Below are positions 54,178 through 64,000 of a DNA stretch of 64,000 nucleotides, piece after piece. The notes beneath the pieces are model-generated. The model ran no database searches. It saw only the letters and a list, made by a program, of their open reading frames with translations, and had not been told where the DNA came from. This DNA comes from Tolypocladium sp. Sup5 PDA-1 (lineage: Eukaryota; Ascomycota; Sordariomycetes; Hypocreales; Ophiocordycipitaceae), in assembly GCA_000750105.3 (NCBI GenBank), contig JPHH03000019.1:434001-498000 (forward strand). The letters are read 5' to 3'. How positions within the stretch are numbered: position 1 is the stretch's first letter; each line of letters starts with the position of its first letter. The translations under genes and the position numbers were made by a program.

Positions 54178-55044
54178 TCACAGCCGCAGAATCTCCCGCA
54201 GCCACCACACGTGAATGCGCGAATCCGTCGTCAACTCCGGGTGAAAGCTCATGCCCAGCACGTTCCCCTGCCGCACCGCAATGATGTCCCCAGAGCCATC
54301 CTTGGTGCTCGCCTGCGACACGCCCGTCTTCATCTTGTCGACGCGGCCGGGCAGCTTAGCCAGCACGCTGACCCCGTCTCCCTTCTGGCCGCCGTCCTGC
54401 GCCGGCTGCAGCACCTCCTCAACGACGGGAGCACGGATAAAGACGCCGGGGAAGGGCGCCGCGCCGTCGCCGAGAAAGGGCAGCTCGAGGCCCTCCTCGA
54501 AGCTCTCGATCTGGCGGCCAAAGTGGTTGCGGTGGACGCGCACGCCGAGCCCGCCGATGAGTTCCTGGCCGCCCTTTTTGGTGGCGTTGGCCTGCTCGGA
54601 GAGGAGGATGAGGCCGGCGCAGGTGCCCCAGGTAGGCTTCTTGAGGACTCTGCGCATCTCGTCAGCAAAGGTATGCTTCTCAACCCCATGGATGGCGTGG
54701 TATGTGTAGAACAGTGGTAGAAGACGTTTAGTTCTCACTCGACGGGACTCACTTGACAAACTCCCGCAGCGGCTCCAGCAGCCCCGACTGGGCGGCGACA
54801 AAGGAAATGGTGGTGCTCTCGCCACCGGGGATGATGAGCCCGTCGCAGCGCGCGAGCTCCGCCGGGGTGCGCACCTCGGCGGCCTCGACGCGCGCGCCGC
54901 CCGCGGCCGCGATCTGCTCGGCGGCCTTGCGGACGAGGCTGACGTGCTCCGCGAAGCCGCCCTGCAGCGCCAGCACGCCGACGACGAGGCTCGCCGCGCG
55001 GCCCCGCCGTTGGCGGAGGAGGTGAGGCGGGAGTGGGCGGTCAT
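54178..55044 (-). CDS. SNO1: Pyridoxal 5'-phosphate synthase glutaminase subunit (PdxT/Sno1)
   Basis: Glutaminase that feeds ammonia to the PdxS/Snz ring in vitamin B6 synthesis. Exons on the minus strand are 54753-55044 and 54178-54649 (intron 103 bp). The triad-type GATase fold is clear: GVLALQGGFAEHVSLV at the start of the domain, LIIPGGESTT, the nucleophile in PTWGTCAGL, HFGRQIES and the catalytic His-Glu in SFHPELT. The only ATG with a suitable N-terminus (55044, MTAHSRLTSSANGG) is in a different frame from the LALQGG segment: the frame changes by one base near 54985-55010 with no intron between. This may be a sequencing error in very GC-rich DNA or a true lesion. It pairs divergently with PdxS, as in many fungi. 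Confidence 0.88.
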   Translation of the reverse strand: MTAHSRLTSSANGGAARRASSSACWRCRAASRSTSASSARPPSRSRPRAARASRPPRCAPRRSSRAATGSSSPVARAPPFPLSPPSRGCWSRCGSLSSESRRVRTKRLLPLFYTYHAIHGVEKHTFADEMRRVLKKPTWGTCAGLILLSEQANATKKGGQELIGGLGVRVHRNHFGRQIESFEEGLELPFLGDGAAPFPGVFIRAPVVEEVLQPAQDGGQKGDGVSVLAKLPGRVDKMKTGVSQASTKDGSGDIIAVRQGNVLGMSFHPELTTDSRIHVWWLREILRL

Positions 55045-56793
55045 GAGGCGGCGAAGTTGATGCGAAGACGGGTAAACAAAGTACGAAGCGCTGGGTGGCG
55101 TACAGCAGCGAGCAGCGTGTCTTTCAAATGATGCTGACCAGACTCATTCACTCGTTGGAGTCCTTGCTTATCTGCGATATCAAGCTCTCGAGTCTGCGAG
55201 CACCTCAGTCACGACCAGCGGACGGGAGAAAAAAAGGCCGGGAGTGGAGTCGGAGACGGCGCGGCGGCTCCGTGCTCGGAACGCCACCCACTAATACCGT
55301 CTACAGGCACTACTTGCAGCCAGCAGCCACCCCCAAGGGCGCCTAATCAACGCCTGCAGCTAGAGGGCGGAATCGCTGAATTCAGGTGCGCCCTCCTGCG
55401 GCCAGGGCTCGACACGCGCAGTAGCGCTGCCCAGGCGCATGTGGCGAATCGGCGCTGCAAGTTTGGGGAATCTGGAGGCCATTCGCTACCTACGGGCTGA
55501 GACCTGGACTCGTTAGGGCGCGCCCGCTGGGGCCCGGTTATCTGGTGTCGCATCCAGCCTGTCTCACTGAGACGAGGTCCCTGGCCGCTGCACGTGCTCC
55601 ACGAGGGCCGTCGGGCTACGAGATCCGGAGGCTCAACGGCATCGGGGACCAGCTTGGATTGCATCTCGTCCTCTTGGCTTCAAGATGGACTTGACAGAGC
55701 CTCATTCCCTCACTAGAGCGTTGCTGCATCGGCATCGGGATCGGTAGCCCGCACGGGAGCGCGCTTCCACGAGTCAAGGCGAGCAACCACCAGGGCACCC
55801 GCCGAAACGTAATCGTGAGCAAATAGTTGGGCGCCCTTGGGATGACAGTCGCCAAATAAAGACGGCTCGGGCGACGGCGTGCGCAGAGGACGAGCCACGT
55901 CGGTTCCCCGCTTCGTACCAGGTAGATTCCCGTCGTCTCGTCACATGGTCTCCTGGTCGTTGCTGTCTCCTCGAGGAGTAGTCCGTAGTCCGTACGTATT
56001 CGTAATTCGTAGGCGCGTCGTCTGCGGCCTGTGCCGATGGCCCGGCGGAAGCTGGGGAAGCAGACATGGCCGTACCCGACTGCCGCGACCCCAGATCCAG
56101 GCCAAACAACGCATCTGGGCCGTATGTCGCACGCACGCGCCTCGTACCGTATCCGCAGGTCGATAATCGCCAGGTTTCGAGCGGTATTTGAGCGTTTGTC
56201 GACATCCAGCAGTTCCGCAGCCGCCTCCGCCCGTCTCCCGACGCTGGCCGGCACACCACGCCATCGCCAGCCAATCAGCGGCCCCCGACCCGCGGCGCGC
56301 GGCCTAGACCGGCCGGGGTCGCTGGAGCCGCCGTTGTGATTTTTTTCTCGCCAGGCCCTGTTTGGTGTCATGGATCCTGGCCGCTGATGGTGGGATGGAG
56401 GGGGAGGGGAAGCGGAGGGGCAGAGAAGGAGAGAGAAAAAAATTGGGAATGGCCAGCCGAGCCTCCGTTGTCGCATGTCCATGTCGTCGGATTCCACCTC
56501 TTTTCTCTGTCGTGACAGCAGCAGCAATCCCCAGACTCGACTGACCATTGACTCATTGACGCTTCGCATCGTGCATCCCCGTCGGACGTGCCATCTTCAG
56601 GGCGCCGCGCCATCTCGAGTGTGTATATCAAGGAACCCGGACGGACACCCGGACGACGCCACCTAGTCTCCTCCTCCTCCACACTTTTCCTCCTCCTCCA
56701 CCTCTTTCTTGCGTCGACAACTCTCGACCTCATCCTCTCTCAACCATCTCCCATAACCGACTCCTCTTGAGCCAGGCTTCTCCTCCAGTCACC
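55045..56793. promoter_or_regulatory. Divergent SNO1-SNZ1 intergenic region
   Basis: About 1.75 kb with no supportable gene; the long open frames here (for example 55616-56569 on the minus strand) have no domain features and reflect GC richness. The 3' part (56480-56790) is pyrimidine-rich with CTCCTCCTCC runs, typical of a strong fungal core promoter and 5' leader. The two B6 genes are probably co-regulated from this region. Confidence 0.5.
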
Positions 56794-57726
56794 ATGGTCA
56801 ACGACACCCCCGCCAACGGCAATGGCGACGCCGCCCCCAAGTCGACCTTTGCCGTCAAGGCCGGCCTCGCGCAGATGCTCAAGGGCGGCGTCATCATGGA
56901 CGTCACCTGCGCTGAGCAGGCCCGCATCGCCGAGGAGGCCGGCGCCTGCGCCGTCATGGCCCTCGAGCGCGTCCCCGCCGACATCCGCAAGGACGGCGGC
57001 GTCGCCCGCATGTCCGACCCGGCCGTCATCAAGGAGATCCAGGACGCCGTCACCATCCCCGTCATGGCCAAGGCCCGCATCGGCCACTTCGTCGAGTGCC
57101 AGATCCTCGAGGCCCTCGGCGTCGACTACATCGACGAGAGCGAGGTCCTGACCCCGGCCGACGACGAGAGCCACGTCGAGAAGAGCCCCTTCAGCGCGCC
57201 CTTCGTCTGCGGCTGCCGCAACCTGGGCGAGGCCCTGCGTCGCATCGCCGAGGGCGCCGCCATGATCCGCACCAAGGGCGAGGCCGGCACCGGCGACGTC
57301 GTTGAGGCCGTGCGCCACATGAAGACGGTCAACAAGCAGATTGCCCAGGCCAAGGCCGCGCTCGCCGAGGGCGGCATCGTGCGCATCCGCGAGCTCGCCC
57401 GTGAGCTCGAGGTCGACGCCAACCTGCTGCGCCAGACGGCCGAGCTGGGCCGCCTGCCCGTCGTCAACTTCGCCGCCGGCGGTGTCGCGACGCCCGCCGA
57501 CGCCGCGCTCATGATGCAGCTCGGCTGCGACGGCGTGTTCGTCGGCAGCGGCATCTTCAAGTCCGGAGACCCGGCGAAGCGCGCCAAGGCCATCGTCAAG
57601 GCCGTGACTCACTTCAAGGACGCCAAGGTCCTGGCCGAGTGCAGCACCGGCCTCGGCGAGGCCATGGTGGGCATCAACTGCGACAGCATGAAGCCCGAGG
57701 AGAAGCTGGCCGGCCGTGGCTGGTAG
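56794..57726 (+). CDS. SNZ1: Pyridoxal 5'-phosphate synthase lyase subunit (PdxS/Snz1)
   Basis: Single-exon, 310-residue TIM-barrel enzyme that condenses ribose 5-phosphate, glyceraldehyde 3-phosphate and ammonia into PLP. The start MVNDTPANGN precedes the family core: GLAQMLKGGVIMDVTCAEQA, the PVMAKARIGHF segment with the substrate-imine Lys93, and IRTKGEAGTGD with Lys161, followed by the phosphate-binding NFAAGGVATPADAA. Length is normal. Strong C-ending codon usage suggests high expression. It is divergent from the glutaminase partner SNO1. The ATG at 56767 is in frame but would add nine residues not seen in relatives. It is a housekeeping gene and marks the region past the cluster. Confidence 0.97.
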   Translation: MVNDTPANGNGDAAPKSTFAVKAGLAQMLKGGVIMDVTCAEQARIAEEAGACAVMALERVPADIRKDGGVARMSDPAVIKEIQDAVTIPVMAKARIGHFVECQILEALGVDYIDESEVLTPADDESHVEKSPFSAPFVCGCRNLGEALRRIAEGAAMIRTKGEAGTGDVVEAVRHMKTVNKQIAQAKAALAEGGIVRIRELARELEVDANLLRQTAELGRLPVVNFAAGGVATPADAALMMQLGCDGVFVGSGIFKSGDPAKRAKAIVKAVTHFKDAKVLAECSTGLGEAMVGINCDSMKPEEKLAGRGW

Positions 57727-58589
57727 ACGCAGTTGTCTGTAGCGGAAGACGACGACACCCAGTTAGTTGAACCTGTCAACCACACCACGCATGACGAGAA
57801 ACCGCTCTCTTGGGTCCGGCAGGCGTTTTTTTCAGGACGTTTTCCAGTCCCTTTCCTTTTTGTCCGGTCTGGGAGGCCATTCAACATGTGAAGCAAGAAA
57901 AGTTATGCTGCCACGTGGAGCAGGCGAGGTGGAGGGCGGAGGAACGGCCGGGGGGGGGGAGGCATATTTGTAGGTCAAAGCCTAGTCTTCGGCGCCAGCC
58001 AGTTGATAGAAGAAGAAAAAATACCCCATGTAGTGAAATCTGCCTGCAAGACACAGGCAGCTCTCTCGTACGAGTATGTCGTGTAAGAAGAGGTGGGATG
58101 GGATGTCGTGGCTCTAATAAATAGCGTGGAGGGCCTGCGCTGTGCTGGGCACGGTCGAGTTGCCGGCCGGCAAAAAGAAGCCCAACGTCGCCCCCCCTGC
58201 CCTTGCAGGGCCTGTCCTCTTAGTTGCCGGAAGTTGGAACCCAGCTTGCGACTCGGCAACGATGGAAGCGACCAAGGAAGCCCGTGTTACTGCAGGCCTG
58301 CTCGTACGCAACCTGCTGCTATCTCTCGGACAATGGCCGCTGCGAGACCGGGACGTTGCGTGATGGCTGTTGATGAAGCTGCGCGAGGCGCCACATGTCA
58401 GTGGCCCGCTTGGCAGAAGGGAGCCACTCCGGGGCTGTGACGGAGCAAAAGGGCGTGCCTCCTCTCTGTCATGGAGCGAGTGCCTCGAGGCAGAGCTGCC
58501 AGCGTCTGCTTCGTGAGTCTGGTCTGCGCCGAATGAGGATGAATTGTACGTCGATTCGTACCGCCATCTGTGCCAGTATCATTAGCACT

Positions 58590-60290
58590 CGTAGACCCAG
58601 ATGTGTATCCTCCTCCTCTTGCAGCCACACGCGAGGCATGGCTCCAATATTCGCAGTATTCAATCGGTGGGGTCGTCGGTCGAAGCAAGTTTGCTCATCG
58701 GATCGGCCGGTCAGGACGCCGTGTTCACGAAAGTCCTTGCTCTCTAGAGATTTCTCTCTTCTTCTTGCTTGGCACGTTTGCCTTGAGCTTGTATTATTAT
58801 TCAGTCGGGGGTTCGTCGATCGGAGAGAGTTATCGTATTGCCGGGCTCGTCGTGTCGGTCGCGGGTTCGTGGACTGGATGTCTCTCGGTTTATTCATTCG
58901 TCCTTCTCTTTCCTTTTTTCTTCTTCCGCCCAAGTACCTGGGCCCATGTCTCATCTTATACAATCGAGGGGGTCGTCGTTTGAAGATGGTTCGGCTGGCT
59001 CGTCATGTCGGTTGATCGCTGCTATGTGCGTTTACGCTTGTCGATGTACTCATTCGTCCTCCTCTTTGCCCCTCTTCCTCTGCTCAAACACTTGTAACTC
59101 ACCATATTCAATCGGGGGCGTCGTCGTTTGAACGGAGGCTTCGCGCTGTCGGGCTCGGTGGATCTGTCTTTCGGCTCTCTGCGTTTACGCTTCTCGATGT
59201 ATTCGTTCTTCGTTTTCTTTCTTGCGCTTTGCCCAAACTCGTATTTAATCGGGGGATCATCGTTGGAAAGGGGGCTTGTCTCAAGCTCGCCATGTCGGTT
59301 GACAGCTGCCGTGTAGTCGGGAAATCTTGTCTCTTGCCCAAGCGGTTAGACTATTATTGAATCGGGGGGATCGTCCCTCGATAGGTCTTGTGAGCTTCGT
59401 AATATCGGCCGGCCGTTGCTCGTAGAATTGAGTACTCCTCTTCAATGCATTTATCCGTCCTCCTCTTGCTTTGCCAAAACAAACTTATCTCATCTTATTC
59501 AATCGGGGGCGCCACCCTCCGGAGGAGTCCCGCTGGACTTGTTCGGTCGGTCGGCCGCTGCTCGTAGTATCGGGGACGCGTCTTGATGTATTCATTCGTC
59601 CATCTCTTTCTTTTCACTTTCCATTTCTCCTCTTGCCCCAAAAGGTCGAGTGTTATTCACTCGGGGGATCGTGGTGTCAAGGGAGACTCCTATGAAACTC
59701 TGTCAGTCGGTTTGTCGCTGCTCCCAGAGTCAAGAAACATAAGGATGTAGATACTCGCCAACCTCTTTCTCAATTTCTTACGCAAAATCTCTGCCAACTA
59801 GGTCGGGGGAGCCATCGGGTTCGTTTCGAAAAAGGCTTGTTTGGACTTGCGTTCGTCGGTTGGTCGTTGCTCACAGCTAAATATTCAGTCGGTGTATGTA
59901 TTCGCCCGTCTCTTTCTTCATCCTTGTGCCCAAGCACTCTGCCATTATACAATCGAGGGGGTCGTCGTCGGAGAATCTTCGTATTTGCCTTCGATGGGCT
60001 CGTCCGTCGGTTACCGCATGCGTCGTTTTTATTGATTCGGAGGTCTTTTCCCCTCCTCTTTCACATCGTTTCCCAAAAACTGGTATAATTATTCGGTCGG
60101 GAGGTCGTCGGCCGAAGAAGGCTCACTGAGAGTTCGGTTCCGCGGCGGGCGGCTTCAACGTTCTTATGTCGGCGAGAGTGCATCAACTGAAGTATATATC
60201 CACCTCTTCTATCCCATCTCAATGTCCAATATTATTCTTCGATCGGGGGGTCGTCGGCGCAAGGTTTATCTGGTATCCGTGGCACTCCAC
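58590..60290. repeat. Noncoding array of about 12 diverged units, mean period near 144 bp
   Basis: The box ATTCAATCGGGGG(N)TCGTCG recurs twelve times, with the G-run starting near 58664, 58806, 58965, 59113, 59249, 59362, 59503, 59661, 59802, 59953, 60096 and 60242. Steps are 113-159 bp, average 143. Between boxes, many units repeat the same order: a short G-rich stretch, GTCGGTTG or GTCGCTGCTCGTAG, then TATTCATTCGTCC, a pyrimidine tract (CTCTTTC type), CCCAA and finally the next box. The reading frame changes from unit to unit and stops are frequent, so the array is not coding. Units are too diverged for a recent satellite, yet order and period are kept. It begins 0.9 kb after SNZ1. Confidence 0.75.
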
Positions 60291-63200
60291 AGTGAGGAGG
60301 TTGGTCTGCCAGAGGGAGCAGAGAGGGTGCATCTGCAACACAACAGATCATTAGCCGAAGTGTTCTCCTGTAGTTTGCTTGCACTCAACTGTAGATTCTC
60401 TTCTGGCATGGCCATCTTCAGACGGATGTACTCAAAAGCCGACAATCCTAGACCGGACGTCTGCCCAGTGTCAAGACCCAAGGCATCTGCAAGCTGCCGT
60501 TCCGGATTCATCGACGCCAACAAACGCTACGTCGGGTGTTATGCCGTCTTTTCCGAGCATGGGTTGAAATGTAAAGCTCATCTCATAGAAAACGGACAGG
60601 TCGTCTCGTGTGGTTTGAAATTGCCTGTTTGAACTGGCCCGCTCACGTCTGGGCAAATACTGGTTCTGTTGCTTCTACAGTTAGTCAAGAGCACCCAGAG
60701 ACTTATTTAACACTTGCATTGGATTCTCACCTGAAATGTCCGTTTTCATCGTGCTCCACGCCAAGCGGTTTGAAGTTTGTGTTGACGTGGACCTCGCAGG
60801 GACGAACACCGCTTGACTGCTCTTCCCATCAACCGACGCGCCGAATGGGGTGATCAATAGCATCAGAATAATCCGGGGCCATTTTTGACTTGTTTGTGGG
60901 GGAGTTGCAAAGAATGTAGACGATACTTTTCGACCCTTGGGGTGTTTGTCGACACGTCAGAGCAAGGCACGCTTGGCCCGGCCTACCATGCTCGCCGGGA
61001 ACGCCTGGCTACCACTTGTCCTGAACGTATTAGCATAAACGCGCCCCAGATCTGTCCACGAGGTTGGTGGTAGGGGATTGCGAACCCTTGATGCCCATAG
61101 AGCCAGTGTTGCTGGTGGAACCACGATATCGTTGGCGGAGGGTGGGCAGCGATCAACTTCGGCAAACTGCATCAAGGGCAGAAGTGGCATCCTTCTGGTC
61201 CACAACCAGCCGGCCGCAGGCCACGGATGTTTCTTTGGATCCATAGTACGAGTCCCAAGCGGCAGTGTTGGGCTGAGGTTTGACCTCGATGGCTCGCGCC
61301 CTTGTGTGGCGTCGCCCTCACAATATTTCTTCGACCGCATCAAAGGATGAACAAACCGTACAGATGCCCAGAACCTCGACGTGAAGAGACAGCAAGAGAA
61401 GCAAAACGACAGCACGAATGGGGGACTCGCAAGTGTTGGTGCCAAGCGCGTTCGACTCCATGCATCTGGTAACGAACGTGTTTGCCGTGCTGGTTCGCGA
61501 GGAGGGACGAGTCCAGATTGTCAAGGCATCCACCCTTGCAATAAACGCGTAGAACAACGGCTTGGAGATTCCATAGCGACAATTTCTTGGTGTTGGTTTC
61601 CTGTTGGGTGGTGTTTGGCGGGAAAGTGCTTTGGTGGACGGTCGAGTGTTTGCCATGTTGTTGACAGGGAGAAATGGCAGCCAAGCGGCCAGGTCGCTAC
61701 TTAAACCTGCTAAGCCGTTCCACGCCAGCCACTAACAGCCTCTGTGTGCACAACACTTCAACATATTGATTGCTGCTTTTTTTCTTTTTCATTAAAGTTT
61801 GCAACTTCTGTTTGCCAAGCATATTGCCCCTGATACTTCCACCATTTGCTACACCTAGGGTATTCCAAACGACATCACCTCAGCTGGCTGTCCAGTCTTC
61901 TCAAGCATCTGGGAACCTGCGTGACCTTTCCGTAAGAAGGTTACTTGATACACATTCTCGGTGATATTATCCTTTGGTGCTGGAACGCCCAGTGCTGGCA
62001 TTGCCTTGCAGCGAATCAAACGCCTTTCCAAGGTACAGCCTGCTACCCAAGCCGCAGATGCAGACCTGTATGCTACTGCTTTACTTCCCTATTTACACTT
62101 GTAACTCCCTACAGATGATTCCAGTCCGCTAACCCCACAGCAAACAAGGAGACGCGCTGCGCGAGGGCTTTCTCGGCAGGGAGTAAATGCTCCAACCAAT
62201 CATTGCCAGGAACTGAAGTCACCACAGATGGGAACATAGGGAAACGCTGTTCTCAAGGCTTTCTTCACTACGGCAATAGAAAAGCTGCTTGAGGCAACTA
62301 CAAGCACTCTGGGAACCGCTTTTACTCGGAGTAGGCATATCTACCCAGACAACGAGACGGATGTGCCTCTGATCCAAGAAATGATACAAAGGGCCAGTAC
62401 GGAAGCCATCTTGCTGGATATGTTCCCCATAATATAGTAGGCTCCAGTTCTTCATGATCCATTAGATTAACCGTTGCTAATGACTCTCCAGCTCTACTGA
62501 ACACCCCTTATTTTGGAGGTCGCTGAGAGTTGTAGGCTCACTATCTTGCATTCTTTCGGGAGGGTACTTCAGCAAGTTTTGTACAAAACTCTATACACTT
62601 AAGAATGAACAGGAACTACGGAAGACCACTCGACGCCAGACTAGTTCCATGGCTGGAGCTGCATCTATCTCTTCATGGAAGGAGTCTGGCGCATGCCCCC
62701 GTTCAGGATTACTTGGAAAAGCCGTGTGGCTGGCACGCCAGCTTCTATCTCTCGCTTTACCGCGTCGGTCACAGAGCTCTGCAGTGGGCTAGGCAAAACT
62801 TAGGCGCGGCACGTAGTGAAAGATAGACATCTTGTTGGGTAATTTGATAACTTACCCACATGCAGGTCCTTGCATATGGAGAGTCGTAATCTAACATATG
62901 ATCAATGGAGAAATACGGAACGATGTACGACATCCTCTCCCATGGCATGGCCTATTATCCCTTCAAAGGCACTGATCTTGACTTGTGAGGTATCTTGAAA
63001 TACAAGGAAGCTCCTTTCATCAATACGTAAACACTTCATCTTACACAATAGGGACAAGAGCGTTCGGAAATCCAGAGAGCCACGCGCACCACTGTGTCAC
63101 GTAGCTTGGATAGAGGTCGGTTCCGGACGATTCTGCGCTGCCGCTTCGACTTGCATTAGGCGGAAAGTCTTACCCAATATAAGCCGCTATCGTCTTTCCC

Positions 63201-64000
63201 CTCTTCGTGAGGTGTCCGTGAGCACCACACCGGGCAGGAATGCCAAGAGCAGCGAGCGCCATCGCAATCGCCATCACGTAACCGACGACCAGCACGATTG
63301 CCGACATGCTTTTCTCAGCCCGTCGGAGCAGAAGACGTGAACAATTGCGATCCAAACAGTCTGGATGGAGGAGGGGGGCCAAGATGGGGTGCGAGAAAGG
63401 AAGAAGGGGAGGGGGATCAGTTCTCAGTCTGACAACCCGGCTCTCACCAGGATCAAATATTGTGAAAGGGAGCATGCAGCCTACACTTATGCACGAAGTA
63501 GCATCCAGCCGCCTTCACGTAGGCTGCGAGGGACACCGCACTTGCCTGTTCCGATGGTAAGTGTTAGTTTCGCATATGCGAGGATGATTGTGTTGTTGAT
63601 TCACCCCCGTTGCGAGACTGGTCAAATGGACAATATACCTGGTGTGAGCCAGGCCGCCGTGCCGTGCCCTGCCACCCAATATTACTTCATCCGACAACCC
63701 TTGCGGGCTGTACCAGGGTGATAATGGTCCATGGGAGAGGTCCTTGAAGACCATCCAGATGCCGGCAAACTTCTTGTAACGACAGTTCGAGCCAGGTGAA
63801 CAGTTCGGTCTGGTCCTGTGCGACGGCCAAGTCCTCAGAACTCATGGTCGGGCCCCGTATCGGGAGAAGCGAGAAAGCGGGTCCGGGCCAAGCACACGGG
63901 TCCTGGGACACAATCGGGTCTGGAAGTAGGGAACCGAATTTGGCGACTCGAACTTAATTCTGGTAACAGCATTATTACAGCTTCCTTTGACCAGTGAATG
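60291..64000. other. Distal region with no supportable gene
   Basis: Several frames of 60-160 codons occur on both strands (for example 60957-61445 and 61318-61656 on the minus strand, 62605-62826 on the plus strand, and a 45-residue hydrophobic frame near 63306-63170). None shows a recognisable domain, a start context with matching splice sites, or a codon pattern like the confirmed genes. The area may hold short or fast-evolving genes that need transcript data. Confidence 0.4.

Noticed and set aside
56740..57612. 290-codon minus-strand frame across SNZ1
   Set aside because: Antisense shadow caused by strong codon bias in SNZ1.
58590..60290. CRISPR-like or protein-coding interpretation of the repeat array
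   Set aside because: This is a fungal genome, the units are about 144 bp and strongly diverged, and the frame changes between units.
63170..63475. Small hydrophobic frame near the window end
   Set aside because: One hydrophobic stretch only; no family match or supporting context.

Overview
The window comes from a filamentous ascomycete, most likely of the order Hypocreales. Genes carry short introns of about 50-75 bp with GT...AG borders, and noncoding relics show the CpA/TpG depletion left by repeat-induced point mutation (RIP). The centre holds a fusarin-type PKS-NRPS cluster like those of Fusarium (fusarin C) and Metarhizium (NG-391). No species can be fixed from the sequence alone.

Layout. 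1-11 kb: flanking genes for an allantoate-permease-like MFS transporter (13 exons), a SAM methyltransferase, a hotdog thioesterase-like protein and an NCS1 purine/cytosine permease, separated by two RIP-degraded relics. 11.5-13.2 kb: an aspartate kinase paralogue with good ACT domains but degenerate catalytic motifs. 13.9-41.0 kb: nine genes whose families match the complete fusarin set, in the order fus5 (serine hydrolase), fus4 (A1 peptidase-like), fus3 (GST-like), fus2 (alpha/beta hydrolase), fus1 (3,970-residue PKS-NRPS), fus6 (MFS), fus7 (aldehyde dehydrogenase), fus8 (P450), fus9 (SABATH carboxyl methyltransferase). 41.7-45.6 kb: a Zn2Cys6 AflR-like regulator and a head-to-head decayed duplicate. 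46-54 kb: a zinc-ribbon protein, a fatty-acid hydroxylase, a GH95 relic, an HMG-box protein and an ankyrin protein. 54.2-57.7 kb: the divergent vitamin B6 pair SNO (PdxT) and SNZ (PdxS). 58.6-60.3 kb: a noncoding array of about 12 diverged units with a period near 144 bp. 60.3-64 kb: nothing I can support.

How the parts fit. Fus1 should build a C-methylated polyene, join it to an amino acid (homoserine in the known fusarins) and release it through its terminal reductase. Fus2 would help form the lactam ring, Fus8 oxidise a methyl branch and Fus9 methylate the resulting acid. The ER region is degenerate and no trans-ER gene is present, which suits a polyene. Aspartate kinase is the entry step to homoserine, so its paralogue beside the cluster is suggestive.

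The most interesting new signal is regulatory. A palindromic core TCG(C/G)CGA, usually in the form AANTCGCCGA, lies 77-194 bp upstream of every cluster start codon except fus1, which shares the fus2 site at 268 bp. It is a credible operator for the adjacent Zn2Cys6 regulator, whose family binds TCG/CGA half-sites.
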